A program made the position numbers and the translations under genes. Positions 8,919-18,355 of a DNA stretch of 64,000 bases are shown one piece after another (position 1 is the first letter of the stretch; every line of letters starts with the position of its first letter). The stretch is from Flavobacterium sp. UGB4466 (GTDB taxonomy: Bacteria; Bacteroidota; Bacteroidia; Flavobacteriales; Flavobacteriaceae). The notes beneath the pieces are model-generated. The model ran no database searches. It had not been told where the DNA came from and worked only from the letters and a program-made list of their open reading frames with translations. The stretch is from contig NZ_CAGKLC010000005.1 of assembly GCF_903469665.1 (NCBI RefSeq), positions 32,673-96,672 on the forward strand, written 5' to 3'.

Positions 8919-9911
8919 TTAAACAAACTCATATCCGGCATAAACCTCTTCGATTTCTTTCATAACAGCGAAAAGATTTTCAGGTTCGTCTGTAGTAACC
9001 AGTTTTTGTTTGTATTCTTTAAACGAATGGATTCCTTTGAAATAATTGGTGTAATGACGGCGCATTTCTACAATTCCCAAGCGTTCGCCTTTCCAATCCA
9101 TAGACCATTGCAAATGATTTCTGGCCGCTTCAACACGATCAATTACGGTAGGGGAAGGTAAGTACTCACCGGTATTAAAGTAGTGCTTGATTTCGTTAAA
9201 AATCCATGGATAACCAATCGCAGCGCGACCAATCATGATCCCGTCGATACCGTATTCATTTTTATATTTTAATGCTTTCTCAGGACTGTCGATATCGCCA
9301 TTTCCAAAAATAGGCATGGTGATTCTTGGGTTGTTTTTTACACGTGCAATGTGCGACCAATCAGAATGGCCTTTATACATTTGTGCACGGGTTCTGGCGT
9401 GAATCGTCAGAGCCTGAACACCAATATCCTGAAGCCTTTCGGCTACTTCATCAATATTAATAGAGCTGTCATCCCAGCCCAAACGCGTTTTTACCGTTAC
9501 AGGTAAATCGGTACTTCTGATCACTGCTTTGGTTAAACGTACCATCAGATCAACATCTTTCAAAACTCCGGCTCCGGCACCTTTGCAAACTACTTTTTTT
9601 ACCGGACATCCAAAGTTAATATCCACCAAATCCGGTTTTACGGCAGAAACAATTTTAGACGAAAGTGCCATTGCTTCTTCATCACCACCAAAAATCTGGA
9701 TTCCAACAGGACGTTCGTAATCAAAAATATCCAGCTTCATTCGACTTTTGATAGCATCACGAATTAATCCTTCCGACGAAATAAATTCAGAATACATTAA
9801 GTCAGCGCCATGCGTTTTGCACAATCTGCGAAACGGTGGATCGCTCACATCTTCCATCGGTGCGAGTAATAAAGGAAATTCGGGTAATTCTATGTTGCCA
9901 ATCTTGACCAT
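8919..9911 (-). CDS. dusB: tRNA-dihydrouridine synthase (DusB type)
   Basis: The protein reduces uridine to dihydrouridine in the D-loop of tRNA, using FMN and NADPH. The TIM-barrel start PLLLAPMEDVSDPPFR, the NFGCPVKKV segment with the catalytic Cys, and later GNGDIDSPEKA and IMIGRAAIGYPW flavin-binding stretches are all present. I chose the start at 9911 (MVKIGNIELPEF, 330 residues): the upstream in-frame ATG at 9929 overlaps a good -7 promoter element (9927-9934) and adds six residues not typical of the family. Length is normal. It is transcribed alone, between a terminator and the pigment cluster. Confidence 0.93.
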   Translation of the reverse strand: MVKIGNIELPEFPLLLAPMEDVSDPPFRRLCKTHGADLMYSEFISSEGLIRDAIKSRMKLDIFDYERPVGIQIFGGDEEAMALSSKIVSAVKPDLVDINFGCPVKKVVCKGAGAGVLKDVDLMVRLTKAVIRSTDLPVTVKTRLGWDDSSINIDEVAERLQDIGVQALTIHARTRAQMYKGHSDWSHIARVKNNPRITMPIFGNGDIDSPEKALKYKNEYGIDGIMIGRAAIGYPWIFNEIKHYFNTGEYLPSPTVIDRVEAARNHLQWSMDWKGERLGIVEMRRHYTNYFKGIHSFKEYKQKLVTTDEPENLFAVMKEIEEVYAGYEFV

Positions 9912-9926
9912 CTTCAATATTTTTTG

Positions 9927-9934
9927 CAAAATTA
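9927..9934 (-). promoter_or_regulatory. -7 promoter element of dusB
   Basis: Read on the - strand this is TAATTTTG, a full match to TAnnTTTG. Transcription would start about 5-7 bases further on, leaving a leader of about 10 bases before the ATG at 9911. No TTG is seen at the best -33 distance. Confidence 0.45.
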
Positions 9935-9954
9935 CAACATTTAGTTCAATTTAA

Positions 9955-10045
9955 AAGATTCTAAGTCTCTAAGATGCTAAGGTTCTGAGTTTTCATTCTT
10001 ATTAAATAGTAAAAGAGAAACTTAGATCCTTAGAATCTCAGTATC
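9955..10045. repeat. Imperfect inverted repeat of CTAAG-rich units
   Basis: Two arms built from CTTAG/CTAAG words face each other across an A/T-rich centre (left arm about 9958-9990, right arm about 10018-10052). They form a long imperfect hairpin between dusB and the last gene of the pigment cluster. No gene is visible. It could act as the cluster's end, but it lacks a classic T-run. Confidence 0.5.
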
Positions 10046-10054
10046 TTAGCAACT

Positions 10055-11350
10055 TTAAACCGTAACTCGGTAATCAAAAAAACGAATAGGTTTTCGGCTC
10101 ATAGGGTTAAAAACCAAAGGATTCAACGCTTCTTTTGGAGCGAATTCAATTTTTGGGGTTACTCTTAATTTGGCTCTGAAATGATCTTTGATCTCCTGCA
10201 AGAATTCGGGAGTCTGATTTTTTACGGCTATTTTTATCAGGATCTCATCGGTTCCTAAATCGTTGGTAGAGATCTCGATAATATGATTTTCGATATTGTC
10301 AAAACCACTCAGAACATCATTCATCGCTGGCGGATAAAGTGTTGTACCTTTGTATTTGATCATTTGTTTTTTGCGGCCAACCACCGGACCAACACGCAAG
10401 GTATTTCTTCCGCAGGCACAAGGACCGTTGTGTAGTTGTACAATATCTCCGGTTTTAAAACGCAGTAAAGGCATGGCTTCAATACCTAAAGTGGTAAAAG
10501 TCAATTCGCCAATTTCACCTTCTTTTACAGGCCTATTATTTTCATCTAAAACTTCAACAATGATCAATTCCGGATGATGATGACCGCCAACACCGTGTTC
10601 ACATTCGGTAAAAGCGGTGCTCATTTCGGTAGACGCATAAGTGGAGAACAACTTAATATTCCACTTTTCGGTGATTTTGTTTGACAGAGTATTCATTGAA
10701 AAATCCTGATTTCGCAAAGGTTCGCCAATACAAATGGCGCCTTTTATGCTGGAGTTGTTGTAATCAATTCCGTGTGCTTCGGCATATTCGATTAATTTCA
10801 GTAAAAAGGAAGGAACGGTAATCAGGTAAGACGGTTTGTATTTTAAAATGGAATCCCATTGCAATTCCGGAATTCCGGCACCAACGCGGATTACCCCCAC
10901 TTTTAATTTTCGCAATCCCAGAAAATAAGCCAGACCGGCCATAAACTTTCTGTCAATTGTCGTCATCAGCTGTACCACATCACCTTCGGCAATTCCGGCG
11001 CAGGCAAACGAAATGGCTTCGTTATAAGCCAGACGATCCAGATCAGAATCGGTTAAACCAAAAGTAACGGGATCACCCAGAGTTCCGGAAGTAGAAGCAT
11101 AATCAATAATCTGATGTTGCGGAACACATAAAAAATCATCGTTGTACTCTTGTAAATCTTCTTTTGTTGTTACGGGTAAATGCTGTAAATCTTCCAGGGT
11201 TTTAATCTTCGAAAGATCAATGTTTTGTCCGGCGAAAAGACGTTTGTAAAAAGGAGAATTTTGACTGATATAGTGTAATAGTTCCGCTAACTTCTGCTCT
11301 TGAAAAATTTTAATTTCTTCTAGAGATTTTTTTTCTATTAATGGAATCAT
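10055..11350 (-). CDS. Phenylacetate-CoA-ligase-like AMP-forming enzyme (aryl acid activation)
   Basis: The 431-residue protein belongs to the phenylacetate-CoA ligase/coenzyme F390 synthetase branch of adenylate-forming enzymes. The phosphate-binding loop is TSGTLGDP (residues 87-94). Further motifs are FSTYASTEMSTAF, LLRFKTGDIVQL and GRKKQMIKYKG. A CACGR segment matches the family's Cys-containing region. In this cluster its likely substrate is 4-coumarate from the ammonia-lyase, loaded to an ACP or CoA as polyene starter; this is inference from pathway logic. It overlaps the preceding gene by 4 bases (ATGA type), so the two are translationally coupled. It is the 3'-most gene of the pigment cluster. 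Confidence 0.85.
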   Translation of the reverse strand: MIPLIEKKSLEEIKIFQEQKLAELLHYISQNSPFYKRLFAGQNIDLSKIKTLEDLQHLPVTTKEDLQEYNDDFLCVPQHQIIDYASTSGTLGDPVTFGLTDSDLDRLAYNEAISFACAGIAEGDVVQLMTTIDRKFMAGLAYFLGLRKLKVGVIRVGAGIPELQWDSILKYKPSYLITVPSFLLKLIEYAEAHGIDYNNSSIKGAICIGEPLRNQDFSMNTLSNKITEKWNIKLFSTYASTEMSTAFTECEHGVGGHHHPELIIVEVLDENNRPVKEGEIGELTFTTLGIEAMPLLRFKTGDIVQLHNGPCACGRNTLRVGPVVGRKKQMIKYKGTTLYPPAMNDVLSGFDNIENHIIEISTNDLGTDEILIKIAVKNQTPEFLQEIKDHFRAKLRVTPKIEFAPKEALNPLVFNPMSRKPIRFFDYRVTV

Positions 11351-13014
11351 TGTAATTTTCTTTTGATTTTTTTTAAATATTTTTCAATGACTGTTTTGTC
11401 AGGAACAGTTGTGATTTCTTTTGTTAGTGCTTTTTCAAAATTGGACTGAGAAAGACGGTACTCTTTTTTTTGATAAAAGTACAACCCTGCTTTGTAATAC
11501 ACAACCCAATTATCAGGGTTTAACGATTGGTAATTCGGTATGAATTCAGGACTTATTGTTTCTTTGTTTTTCAGATACGAATCAAATTTGTGGTCTTCGA
11601 CTCTAAATTTTTGGTAATTTTTATAGGCTATTGTTTCTAAAAAAGGATCTTTCGGAATGTCTAAATTTACTTGCTGTAAGGAAACAATGCGATCTGTTTT
11701 TCTTTCTTTAAAAATGGTATCCAGATTATAACACACAAATTCGCCTAATTGATACGGATTTGTGGATACCCAAACTTGTTTTGTAGCAGGTTTAAAGATA
11801 ACACCGTGATGAGCCATCAGCTGGTTAAGTGCTTTTTCATTACCATATCCCAAACTAATATTATTTAAACCCTCTTTATTTCGAAGAATTTCAGAGGCAA
11901 TTTTAGGATCGATTTTCGGATTTTGAGAAAAAAGTTCCTTCATCTTTTCCATACGATATTCAGAATGACTGTTGGCCATTTGGAAGCGATTGCGTTTTTC
12001 GTTTTTTAAATCTTCTCCCTGAAAATGATTCGAACAAAATAATTGATTGCTGTTTGGAGTCTCGTAAACGTCCATTTTTTGAGGGGTGACTTCAATCAGA
12101 ACGGCTTTGTTATCTTCGGCACTTCCCACCATAATTGATTCGGATACAAAAACGGCTCTTTTTTTGGCAATAGCAATTGCTTCGTTTATGTTTTTGGCGT
12201 GCTGTAATATTTCGCGGGTAAGAATTGAAATGGGTGTTTTGGCAATCAACGGAATTTCAGATTTTCCGGCATTAATGGTAACCGTTAGTCCTTTTTCATT
12301 CATTCCGGAAACCGCACCAATCATTCCGGGCCAGGTAATCATCATAAATTTGTGACCTTCTTTCGGATTGATAAACGCCACGATTTTATTTTCTGCGAAA
12401 GCATCATTCACATAAAAATCAAAGTTGCGTCCGAGGATTAAATTTCCGTCTTCCGATTTTTCTCCCCATGCTGCAAAGGATGAACAGCCCACTAAAGCCA
12501 AATCCTGCAGGGCATGGCCAATATCGTGTGCAGCATGCAGGTACAGACTGCGCTGGTATCGTGGTGCAATGTTATTAAAATCAGGAGAGGTGTATTGTGA
12601 AACTCCAAAAATTTCGGTTTGATATTCTTCCGGAACATTCAAATATAGTTTTCGATTGTACCATTTCAGGAAATGGCGAAGGAGTTTCTGTTGAAATTTT
12701 GACGGAACGATATCCTGTATTTTAGAGAAGAAAATACGTTCTTGTTTTTTTAAAAGCGAATCTGATAAAGCACCCGTGTTGAGTCCGATTTCTAACGGAT
12801 CGCCTTCGGCATACAATTCCCAAAGGCCTTGTCTGTTTTTTAAAAGCGAATTTTTTCCGGAAATAAAAATACTGTCCGATAGTTTAGTGACAACAGGTTT
12901 TGTCGCATTGTATTTGGCAATCTCAGGCTGGTGTCGCATTGATTTTGATGTTCCACAAGAGGCCAACATCGTTAAAAAACCGATAAATAAAAAGAATATA
13001 ATTCGGTTTTTCAT
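11347..13014 (-). CDS. C45-type Ntn-hydrolase/acyltransferase lipoprotein with C-terminal TPR
   Basis: The 555-residue protein has a lipoprotein signal with lipobox Cys20 (MLASC). The core resembles acyl-CoA:6-aminopenicillanate acyltransferase and C45 peptidases. Residues 176-200 (GCSSFAAWGEKSEDG followed by RNFDF) contain Cys177, which would become the N-terminal nucleophile after self-cleavage. The last 60 residues look like TPR helices (AGLYFYQKKEYRLSQSNFEKAL). Such enzymes form or break amide and ester bonds. Its place in the pigment cluster makes it a candidate for late acyl transfer or acyl-chain trimming in the envelope, which is inference. It lies 6 bases after the oxidoreductase gene and overlaps the ligase gene. 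Confidence 0.8.
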   Translation of the reverse strand: MKNRIIFFLFIGFLTMLASCGTSKSMRHQPEIAKYNATKPVVTKLSDSIFISGKNSLLKNRQGLWELYAEGDPLEIGLNTGALSDSLLKKQERIFFSKIQDIVPSKFQQKLLRHFLKWYNRKLYLNVPEEYQTEIFGVSQYTSPDFNNIAPRYQRSLYLHAAHDIGHALQDLALVGCSSFAAWGEKSEDGNLILGRNFDFYVNDAFAENKIVAFINPKEGHKFMMITWPGMIGAVSGMNEKGLTVTINAGKSEIPLIAKTPISILTREILQHAKNINEAIAIAKKRAVFVSESIMVGSAEDNKAVLIEVTPQKMDVYETPNSNQLFCSNHFQGEDLKNEKRNRFQMANSHSEYRMEKMKELFSQNPKIDPKIASEILRNKEGLNNISLGYGNEKALNQLMAHHGVIFKPATKQVWVSTNPYQLGEFVCYNLDTIFKERKTDRIVSLQQVNLDIPKDPFLETIAYKNYQKFRVEDHKFDSYLKNKETISPEFIPNYQSLNPDNWVVYYKAGLYFYQKKEYRLSQSNFEKALTKEITTVPDKTVIEKYLKKIKRKLQ

Positions 13015-13020
13015 AGCTTT

Positions 13021-14538
13021 TTATTCAGATGCCTGATTGATTTTGTTTACCAAATATTCTTTACCAACAATTTCAGAACAGGTTACCACGGCTCCAATAG
13101 TTACTCCGAGAACCCCATGCATGTTGATACTTTGGCCCGTAAGATACAAATTATCCAGTTTGGTTTTTGAGGGAATCAGCGTTTTCATCGGATTATTCGA
13201 ATCCTTAACATATCCGTACATATTGCCATTGTGCCCGCCAATATAATCGCGATAGGAGAGTGGTGTTGAAGTATGAACGGATTGAATGCAATTTTTGATC
13301 CCCGGAAATTTTAGTTCGATTTCGTCTAAGAATTTCGTTGCCTTTCTGGATTTAAATTCTTCGTAACTCTCTCCGCGGTCATTTTCTTCAACGGTAGTGT
13401 TAAAAGTATCTGCCCACGGGATTACATCATCGTATTTCATGTAGGTAATAAAAGTCATTCCTTCTGCCCATTCTTCCTGTTTTTTGGAGGTATTCATTGA
13501 GGCCATAAAGCCTTTTGGCCAGGAATCATCATCATAGTTATGAGCGGTCCAGACTTCGCTGCTTTTCTTAAAATGATAATGGTTATGATTGATGTATTTA
13601 AAAGTTTTTGGTTTAAAGACAATGTACAGACTAAACGCCGAAATTACACCTTCAAGACTTTGAACTCTACTGTAAAATGATTTTCGGAAGTGTTCCTCAC
13701 CGGTCATTTTAAGAGTTGTTTTAGGCTCTATGTTTGAGATAAAATAAGTACCGGAAACATTGGTCCCGTCCTTCATGTTTACCGAAGTTACTTTTTTATC
13801 TTCAACATTAAAACGGGTAACTTCTTTGTATTTGTAAAATTCACCACCATATTTTTTAAGCTGTTTTAAAAGCTGCTTGGTAATCTGACTTCCGCCATTG
13901 ATGCAGCGCCACGAACTTTGAATATAAGAATTTACAGAAAGGGCATGAACATAAAAAGGTGTTTTGTCGGCAATTCCGGCATACAAAAAATTAGAACCGG
14001 CAAGAACAGCTTTCAGTTTTTCATTTTGGGTGCATTCATCGATCGTCTGTTTGGCGTTTAAGCCTAAGATTTCATTATCGTATTTACCTTCCCATTCTAA
14101 ATTGTAGAGCGGAAAAGATTCGCAAATTGTTTTGATTCTTTTGCAGTATTCCTCAATACCGGTTTTTTCTTCCGGAAAAAAATGTTCCAATTGAGAAGTA
14201 AAATTAGCGTAACCCTGTGCATGAGGATATTCGTTTTGATCGTCTTCAAAAGAGATGATGTCAAAACCGTTATCGTCCATTTTTTTGAGGTTAAGATGCT
14301 CCATAATGCCCAAATAGTTGAAATATTTGAACAGATTTTGTCCTTTTTCTAAGCCTCCGATGTAATGAATTCCGGTATCAAAAATGGTTTTGTCACGTAC
14401 AAAAGTCTGGAGATTTCCACCATACTGATTGTTTTTTTCAAGTACGCAGACGCTATAACCTTCTTTGGCGAGAATAATCGAAGAGACTAATCCACCCAAT
14501 CCACTGCCAACAATTACAACATCGTAATGTTCTTTCAT
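13021..14538 (-). CDS. FAD-dependent oxidoreductase, phytoene desaturase/retinol saturase type
   Basis: The 505-residue protein begins with a dinucleotide-binding fold (VVIVGSGLGGLVSS, GxGxxG at residues 10-15, then CVLEKNNQYGG). The C-terminal FAD motif reads NLYLTGQSINMHGVLGVTIGA. The overall pattern matches CrtI-like carotenoid desaturases and retinol saturases, which act on long conjugated chains at the membrane. In a flexirubin cluster a role in adjusting saturation of the polyene or of the alkyl side chains is plausible but not shown. It overlaps the upstream MMPL fusion gene by 4 bases. Homologues in aryl polyene clusters have been noted as uncharacterised. Confidence 0.85.
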   Translation of the reverse strand: MKEHYDVVIVGSGLGGLVSSIILAKEGYSVCVLEKNNQYGGNLQTFVRDKTIFDTGIHYIGGLEKGQNLFKYFNYLGIMEHLNLKKMDDNGFDIISFEDDQNEYPHAQGYANFTSQLEHFFPEEKTGIEEYCKRIKTICESFPLYNLEWEGKYDNEILGLNAKQTIDECTQNEKLKAVLAGSNFLYAGIADKTPFYVHALSVNSYIQSSWRCINGGSQITKQLLKQLKKYGGEFYKYKEVTRFNVEDKKVTSVNMKDGTNVSGTYFISNIEPKTTLKMTGEEHFRKSFYSRVQSLEGVISAFSLYIVFKPKTFKYINHNHYHFKKSSEVWTAHNYDDDSWPKGFMASMNTSKKQEEWAEGMTFITYMKYDDVIPWADTFNTTVEENDRGESYEEFKSRKATKFLDEIELKFPGIKNCIQSVHTSTPLSYRDYIGGHNGNMYGYVKDSNNPMKTLIPSKTKLDNLYLTGQSINMHGVLGVTIGAVVTCSEIVGKEYLVNKINQASE

Positions 14539-17500
14539 GCTCCTTTTTTCTTTAATACAATTATACTGTTATCTTCAAAAACACATTCAAAATCAAATGT
14601 AATCAAAGTGTTTTTTAAATCAGAAGGATTGAGCAAGATTACCGTAGAAGTTAGAGAAATGATTTTTTCAAGATCATTGGCTTGATTTTTATCGGAAATC
14701 AAAAGAACATCATATTGATTTTGCAAAGCCGGTTCAAGCGTATCTAAATAAGAGATTTTTCTTTTTTTGAGGAAATAATTGGTTTTTGAAATCGCTCGTT
14801 TTTCTTCGTCAAAATTAAACGAAGTTATTTTTCGCTGAGGCTCCTGCAAGCTTAGTAACACATCTAATTGTCCATAATCATTGGATAAATGGAGTATCCT
14901 GTCTTTTGCCGAAAGCTGTTTGTTTAAACGATAATAGACTTCCAGATGCTCTTTTAAATCGCTCTTGACGTTATGGATGATTTCGATTTCTTTATAATCG
15001 AAACTGTGTAAAATCATTTTTTTGAAATAGTCCGGACCTTCTAATTGTTGACGGATTTTGTGGTACTCTTCTTTAAAAAAAGCACTCATTTGTTTGGTTC
15101 TCTCAGCATAATTTTTTCCAAAAGAAGTATTGTCCGGAGAAATTCGTTCCAAGATTGAAATCGTAAGATGGCTGTGATGAATGACAAAATCGCCTTTTGG
15201 AATCGCTTCTGAAGCTCCGTGAATGACCACAGGAATAATATCCAGATTAAATTCCTCAGCCAGATAAAAGGCTCCTTTATGAAAACGTTTGACCTGATTG
15301 CTCTCAGAACGCGTTCCTTCTGGGAAAATCATTAACGAATACCCTTCGTTTACTTTTTGGCGCAAATGTTCTACTCCGCCTTCAATTCCTTCCGAAACCG
15401 GATAAAAACCTGCTTTTCTGACGGTACCGCCAAAAATAGGAGAGTTGTACACCCAGTCGCTTACTAAAAATATAATTTTAGGGCTCAGCATTCCCATTGC
15501 CAAAATATCAATAAACGAAGAATGGTTGGCAATAATAATGGCCGGTTTTTCGAAGGTTTCTCCAAATTTATTGACGACTTTTTTATGAATAAACGGATTG
15601 GAATACAATACCGATTTCATGAATTTTGAGATCACGTATCGGAAGGCTTTCATTTTTGTTTTCTCCTTAATCGGCAGCAGCGGCATAATAGTGATACTGA
15701 AAAGCGACATCAAGATTCCGCCCATACCGTAATAGAAAAAAGAGATGACACCGTGTATAAAAGTGCGTAAGACAAACGGAGGATTTCCTTTTTTTGAACG
15801 GTTTGAAATGAATATTTTAAAAAGAATAGGATAGAAAATAAACGTAATAATAAGGGCCGCAAAAACCCCGATTAGTGACACTGATGAAATAGATCGCAAG
15901 GCCGGATGCTTAGCAAAAATCATTGCACCGATTCCTAAAATAGTGGTGATTACGGCAAGAATGATAGAGGTTCGATAAATAGCAATTTCGTTTTTCCCGG
16001 TCGTGTATTCTTTTTGAAGGGCGCTGGTCATAAAAATACTGAAATCGACACCATGACCAAAAATCAGGGTACAGACGATCAAGCTGAATATATTCATCTG
16101 AAGTCCAAAAACACCCATAATCCCAGCCGTAACAATTCCCGTTAAAGCAATTGGGATACAGCTTACAATAACCAATTCCAGTCTTCGGAAAAAGAAAAAT
16201 AAAATCAGAATCACTGCTATAAACGAATAATTTACCAGTGTGTTGAAATCGGTTTTTAAAGTACTGAAAAACGTTTCATTCATCTGCTGGCGATCAATTG
16301 CAATCAGATTTTGTTTCGTCTCAGTTGATTTTACGAAAGAATCTCTTTGTTCAGGACTCACTTTTACGAGAGTAGAAATGGTGAAGAATCCGTTTTTTTC
16401 GGTTACAAATTCTTTCAGCTGTAAAGCCTGTATTTTCAAATATTCCTGTGCGGAAATGGGTTTGAAATTGAAATTCAAATGCTCAAAAAAAGCGGTGTAA
16501 GTAGTAGGTTTAAATCCGAGTTTGGAACCTTCAGAAATTAGGTCTGTTTGTAGAAGCTGTTTTTTGTTGGTGTCCCAAAACGAATTCCAGCGATCGATTT
16601 TTTGCTGTTGCTCCTTTTGCGAAAGCATAATACCGCCAACAGAACTAAAATTCAATATTTTGCCGTTTTGTTTTTCTTTTGATAAATCGGAGAACAGGGC
16701 AGTGTTATTTCGTAAAACCTCTTCCATACTATTTCCGTAGGCTGCGATATAGATAGTTTTGGAGGTTAGGCTAGTGCTTTCTTCCAGATCTTTTTCAGCC
16801 GCTTTTATTTCTGTCGGAATAAAATTCAGTTGTGACAAATCGTTGTTGAACCCCACATTCTTATAAGTAAAGCAGGAAACAATAACTATTAAAACACAAA
16901 AACCAATCAGAAATTTGTTGTTGTGAAAGGAAAAATGAGCCAGTTTATCAATCACATTTTTCTTGTGTTCTACGTTATTCTCTTTTGGTTTGTAGAGATG
17001 CGGAATAATTAAAAGAGAGAAAAATGCAGAAGCCATTACGATAACGGCAGCGAAAATCCCCAAGTCATTTAAGGCATCTGATTTTACAAAAAGCAGGCAC
17101 AAAAAGGCAACAGCCGTTGTTGAACTGCTCATGATTACCGGCATAGTAATGTCTTTGTACAAGGTTTTTATATCGCTGTTGTGCTTGTAGTGTGTGAGAA
17201 TATGAAGGGAATAATCAATGGTGATTCCCAATAAAATAGAACCAATTCCTAATGAAATAGCAGAAATTTGTTCTTTTGCAAAGTATAAAAAGGCGATGGC
17301 AAACAAAGCGCCAAAAACAGTAGGAAGAAAAATAATTATCGGAATCAATACTTTTCTATAAAACAAAATCAAAATGAGCATCAGTGTAAACATCGCGATT
17401 GATGTGGTCAGGATGATATCACTTTTGATTTGATTGGCATTTGCGACTGCAATCAGGGCAGAGCCAAAATAATGAATCGAGGTTTTGGTTTTGAATTTCT

Positions 17501-18221
17501 GATTCAGATTGTCCTGAATGGATTTCAGTTTTGCTGCAAAAATGGTATTCTGTTCGGTTTCGCTTGAAGGAAGATTTGAGGTAATAAAAAGAAGTAATTT
17601 CTTTTTGTCTTTGGTCATAACAAAACCATTGTCAAGCGTAAAATCGTCACCAATATTTAATTGCTGTAATTTTTTTAAAGCGATAAAGGAGATTCCTAAC
17701 GGATCCTGTAAAATAAAATCTTTCGTGATAAATCCGGATGGAGCGATAATTGATTTATAATTTCCCTGAACTGTCGCCGCGATACTGTCTTTTTGAAGTT
17801 TACTTTGCAGGACTTCGTAATCTTTATTTTCCAGGAAAAGAGGCAGATTGCGGTAGACGAAATCAATGGTTTCCTGAATATTTTCTTCGTCAATTTTTCC
17901 CTGAATACCGCTTACATAGGGCTTGCAGGACTGAGTGACACTGTCTGAAAAAGCAGTTGCCATTTCTTTTAGATCGTCTTCGGTTCCGTTTTTATCGAGT
18001 TTGAAAATAACCGTAGTTTTATCAGCAAAATTAAGCTGTTTAAGCACTTTTGCCGTGACATCTGTTTTATCATTCGTGGGAATCAGTTTGGTGATATCCT
18101 CTTCAAATTTAATTTGAGAGGCAAAAAAGCCAAAAACAAAAAGGATCAAAATAGCCAGAATAACCGATAAAGATTTTCTTCGGTTTACAAATAGATGAAT
18201 GGCGTAGAAATATTGATGCAT
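14535..18221 (-). CDS. MMPL/RND exporter fused to a PlsC-type acyltransferase and a methyltransferase-like tail
   Basis: The 1228-residue protein has three parts. Residues 1 to about 815 are an RND exporter of MMPL type, with two blocks of membrane segments (about 265-410 and 665-800) and two large periplasmic loops. Residues about 850-1060 are a lysophosphatidate-acyltransferase domain with NHSSFID (899-905, the HX4D site) and FPEGTRS (966-972). Residues about 1080-1228 resemble a class I methyltransferase fold, but the glycine-rich SAM loop is replaced by LSNDYG, so it is probably inactive. The exporter should move pigment or a precursor across the inner membrane. The acyltransferase may form the ester. 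Both roles are inferred from the cluster. Confidence 0.87.
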   Translation of the reverse strand: MHQYFYAIHLFVNRRKSLSVILAILILFVFGFFASQIKFEEDITKLIPTNDKTDVTAKVLKQLNFADKTTVIFKLDKNGTEDDLKEMATAFSDSVTQSCKPYVSGIQGKIDEENIQETIDFVYRNLPLFLENKDYEVLQSKLQKDSIAATVQGNYKSIIAPSGFITKDFILQDPLGISFIALKKLQQLNIGDDFTLDNGFVMTKDKKKLLLFITSNLPSSETEQNTIFAAKLKSIQDNLNQKFKTKTSIHYFGSALIAVANANQIKSDIILTTSIAMFTLMLILILFYRKVLIPIIIFLPTVFGALFAIAFLYFAKEQISAISLGIGSILLGITIDYSLHILTHYKHNSDIKTLYKDITMPVIMSSSTTAVAFLCLLFVKSDALNDLGIFAAVIVMASAFFSLLIIPHLYKPKENNVEHKKNVIDKLAHFSFHNNKFLIGFCVLIVIVSCFTYKNVGFNNDLSQLNFIPTEIKAAEKDLEESTSLTSKTIYIAAYGNSMEEVLRNNTALFSDLSKEKQNGKILNFSSVGGIMLSQKEQQQKIDRWNSFWDTNKKQLLQTDLISEGSKLGFKPTTYTAFFEHLNFNFKPISAQEYLKIQALQLKEFVTEKNGFFTISTLVKVSPEQRDSFVKSTETKQNLIAIDRQQMNETFFSTLKTDFNTLVNYSFIAVILILFFFFRRLELVIVSCIPIALTGIVTAGIMGVFGLQMNIFSLIVCTLIFGHGVDFSIFMTSALQKEYTTGKNEIAIYRTSIILAVITTILGIGAMIFAKHPALRSISSVSLIGVFAALIITFIFYPILFKIFISNRSKKGNPPFVLRTFIHGVISFFYYGMGGILMSLFSITIMPLLPIKEKTKMKAFRYVISKFMKSVLYSNPFIHKKVVNKFGETFEKPAIIIANHSSFIDILAMGMLSPKIIFLVSDWVYNSPIFGGTVRKAGFYPVSEGIEGGVEHLRQKVNEGYSLMIFPEGTRSESNQVKRFHKGAFYLAEEFNLDIIPVVIHGASEAIPKGDFVIHHSHLTISILERISPDNTSFGKNYAERTKQMSAFFKEEYHKIRQQLEGPDYFKKMILHSFDYKEIEIIHNVKSDLKEHLEVYYRLNKQLSAKDRILHLSNDYGQLDVLLSLQEPQRKITSFNFDEEKRAISKTNYFLKKRKISYLDTLEPALQNQYDVLLISDKNQANDLEKIISLTSTVILLNPSDLKNTLITFDFECVFEDNSIIVLKKKGA

Positions 18222-18249
18222 GTTTATTTAGTATTGTTTTTGCTTACAG

Positions 18250-18323
18250 TTTTTTTCGCCACGAATTTCACGAATTTTCGCCAATTAAATTGTGCTAATT
18301 TGTGAAATTCGTGGCGAAAAAAA
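18250..18323. repeat. Perfect 22-bp inverted repeat between pigment genes
   Basis: The left arm at 18250-18271 (T7 followed by CGCCACGAATTTCAC) is exactly complementary to 18302-18323, with 30 bases between. The long stem with terminal T and A runs could terminate or pause transcription on either strand. Similar CACGAATT words occur at 27110-27200 and 28360-28445, so it belongs to a dispersed family. Confidence 0.75.
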
Positions 18324-18355
18324 TCCGTTTAATTCTTTCAATCTGTGGCAAAACA

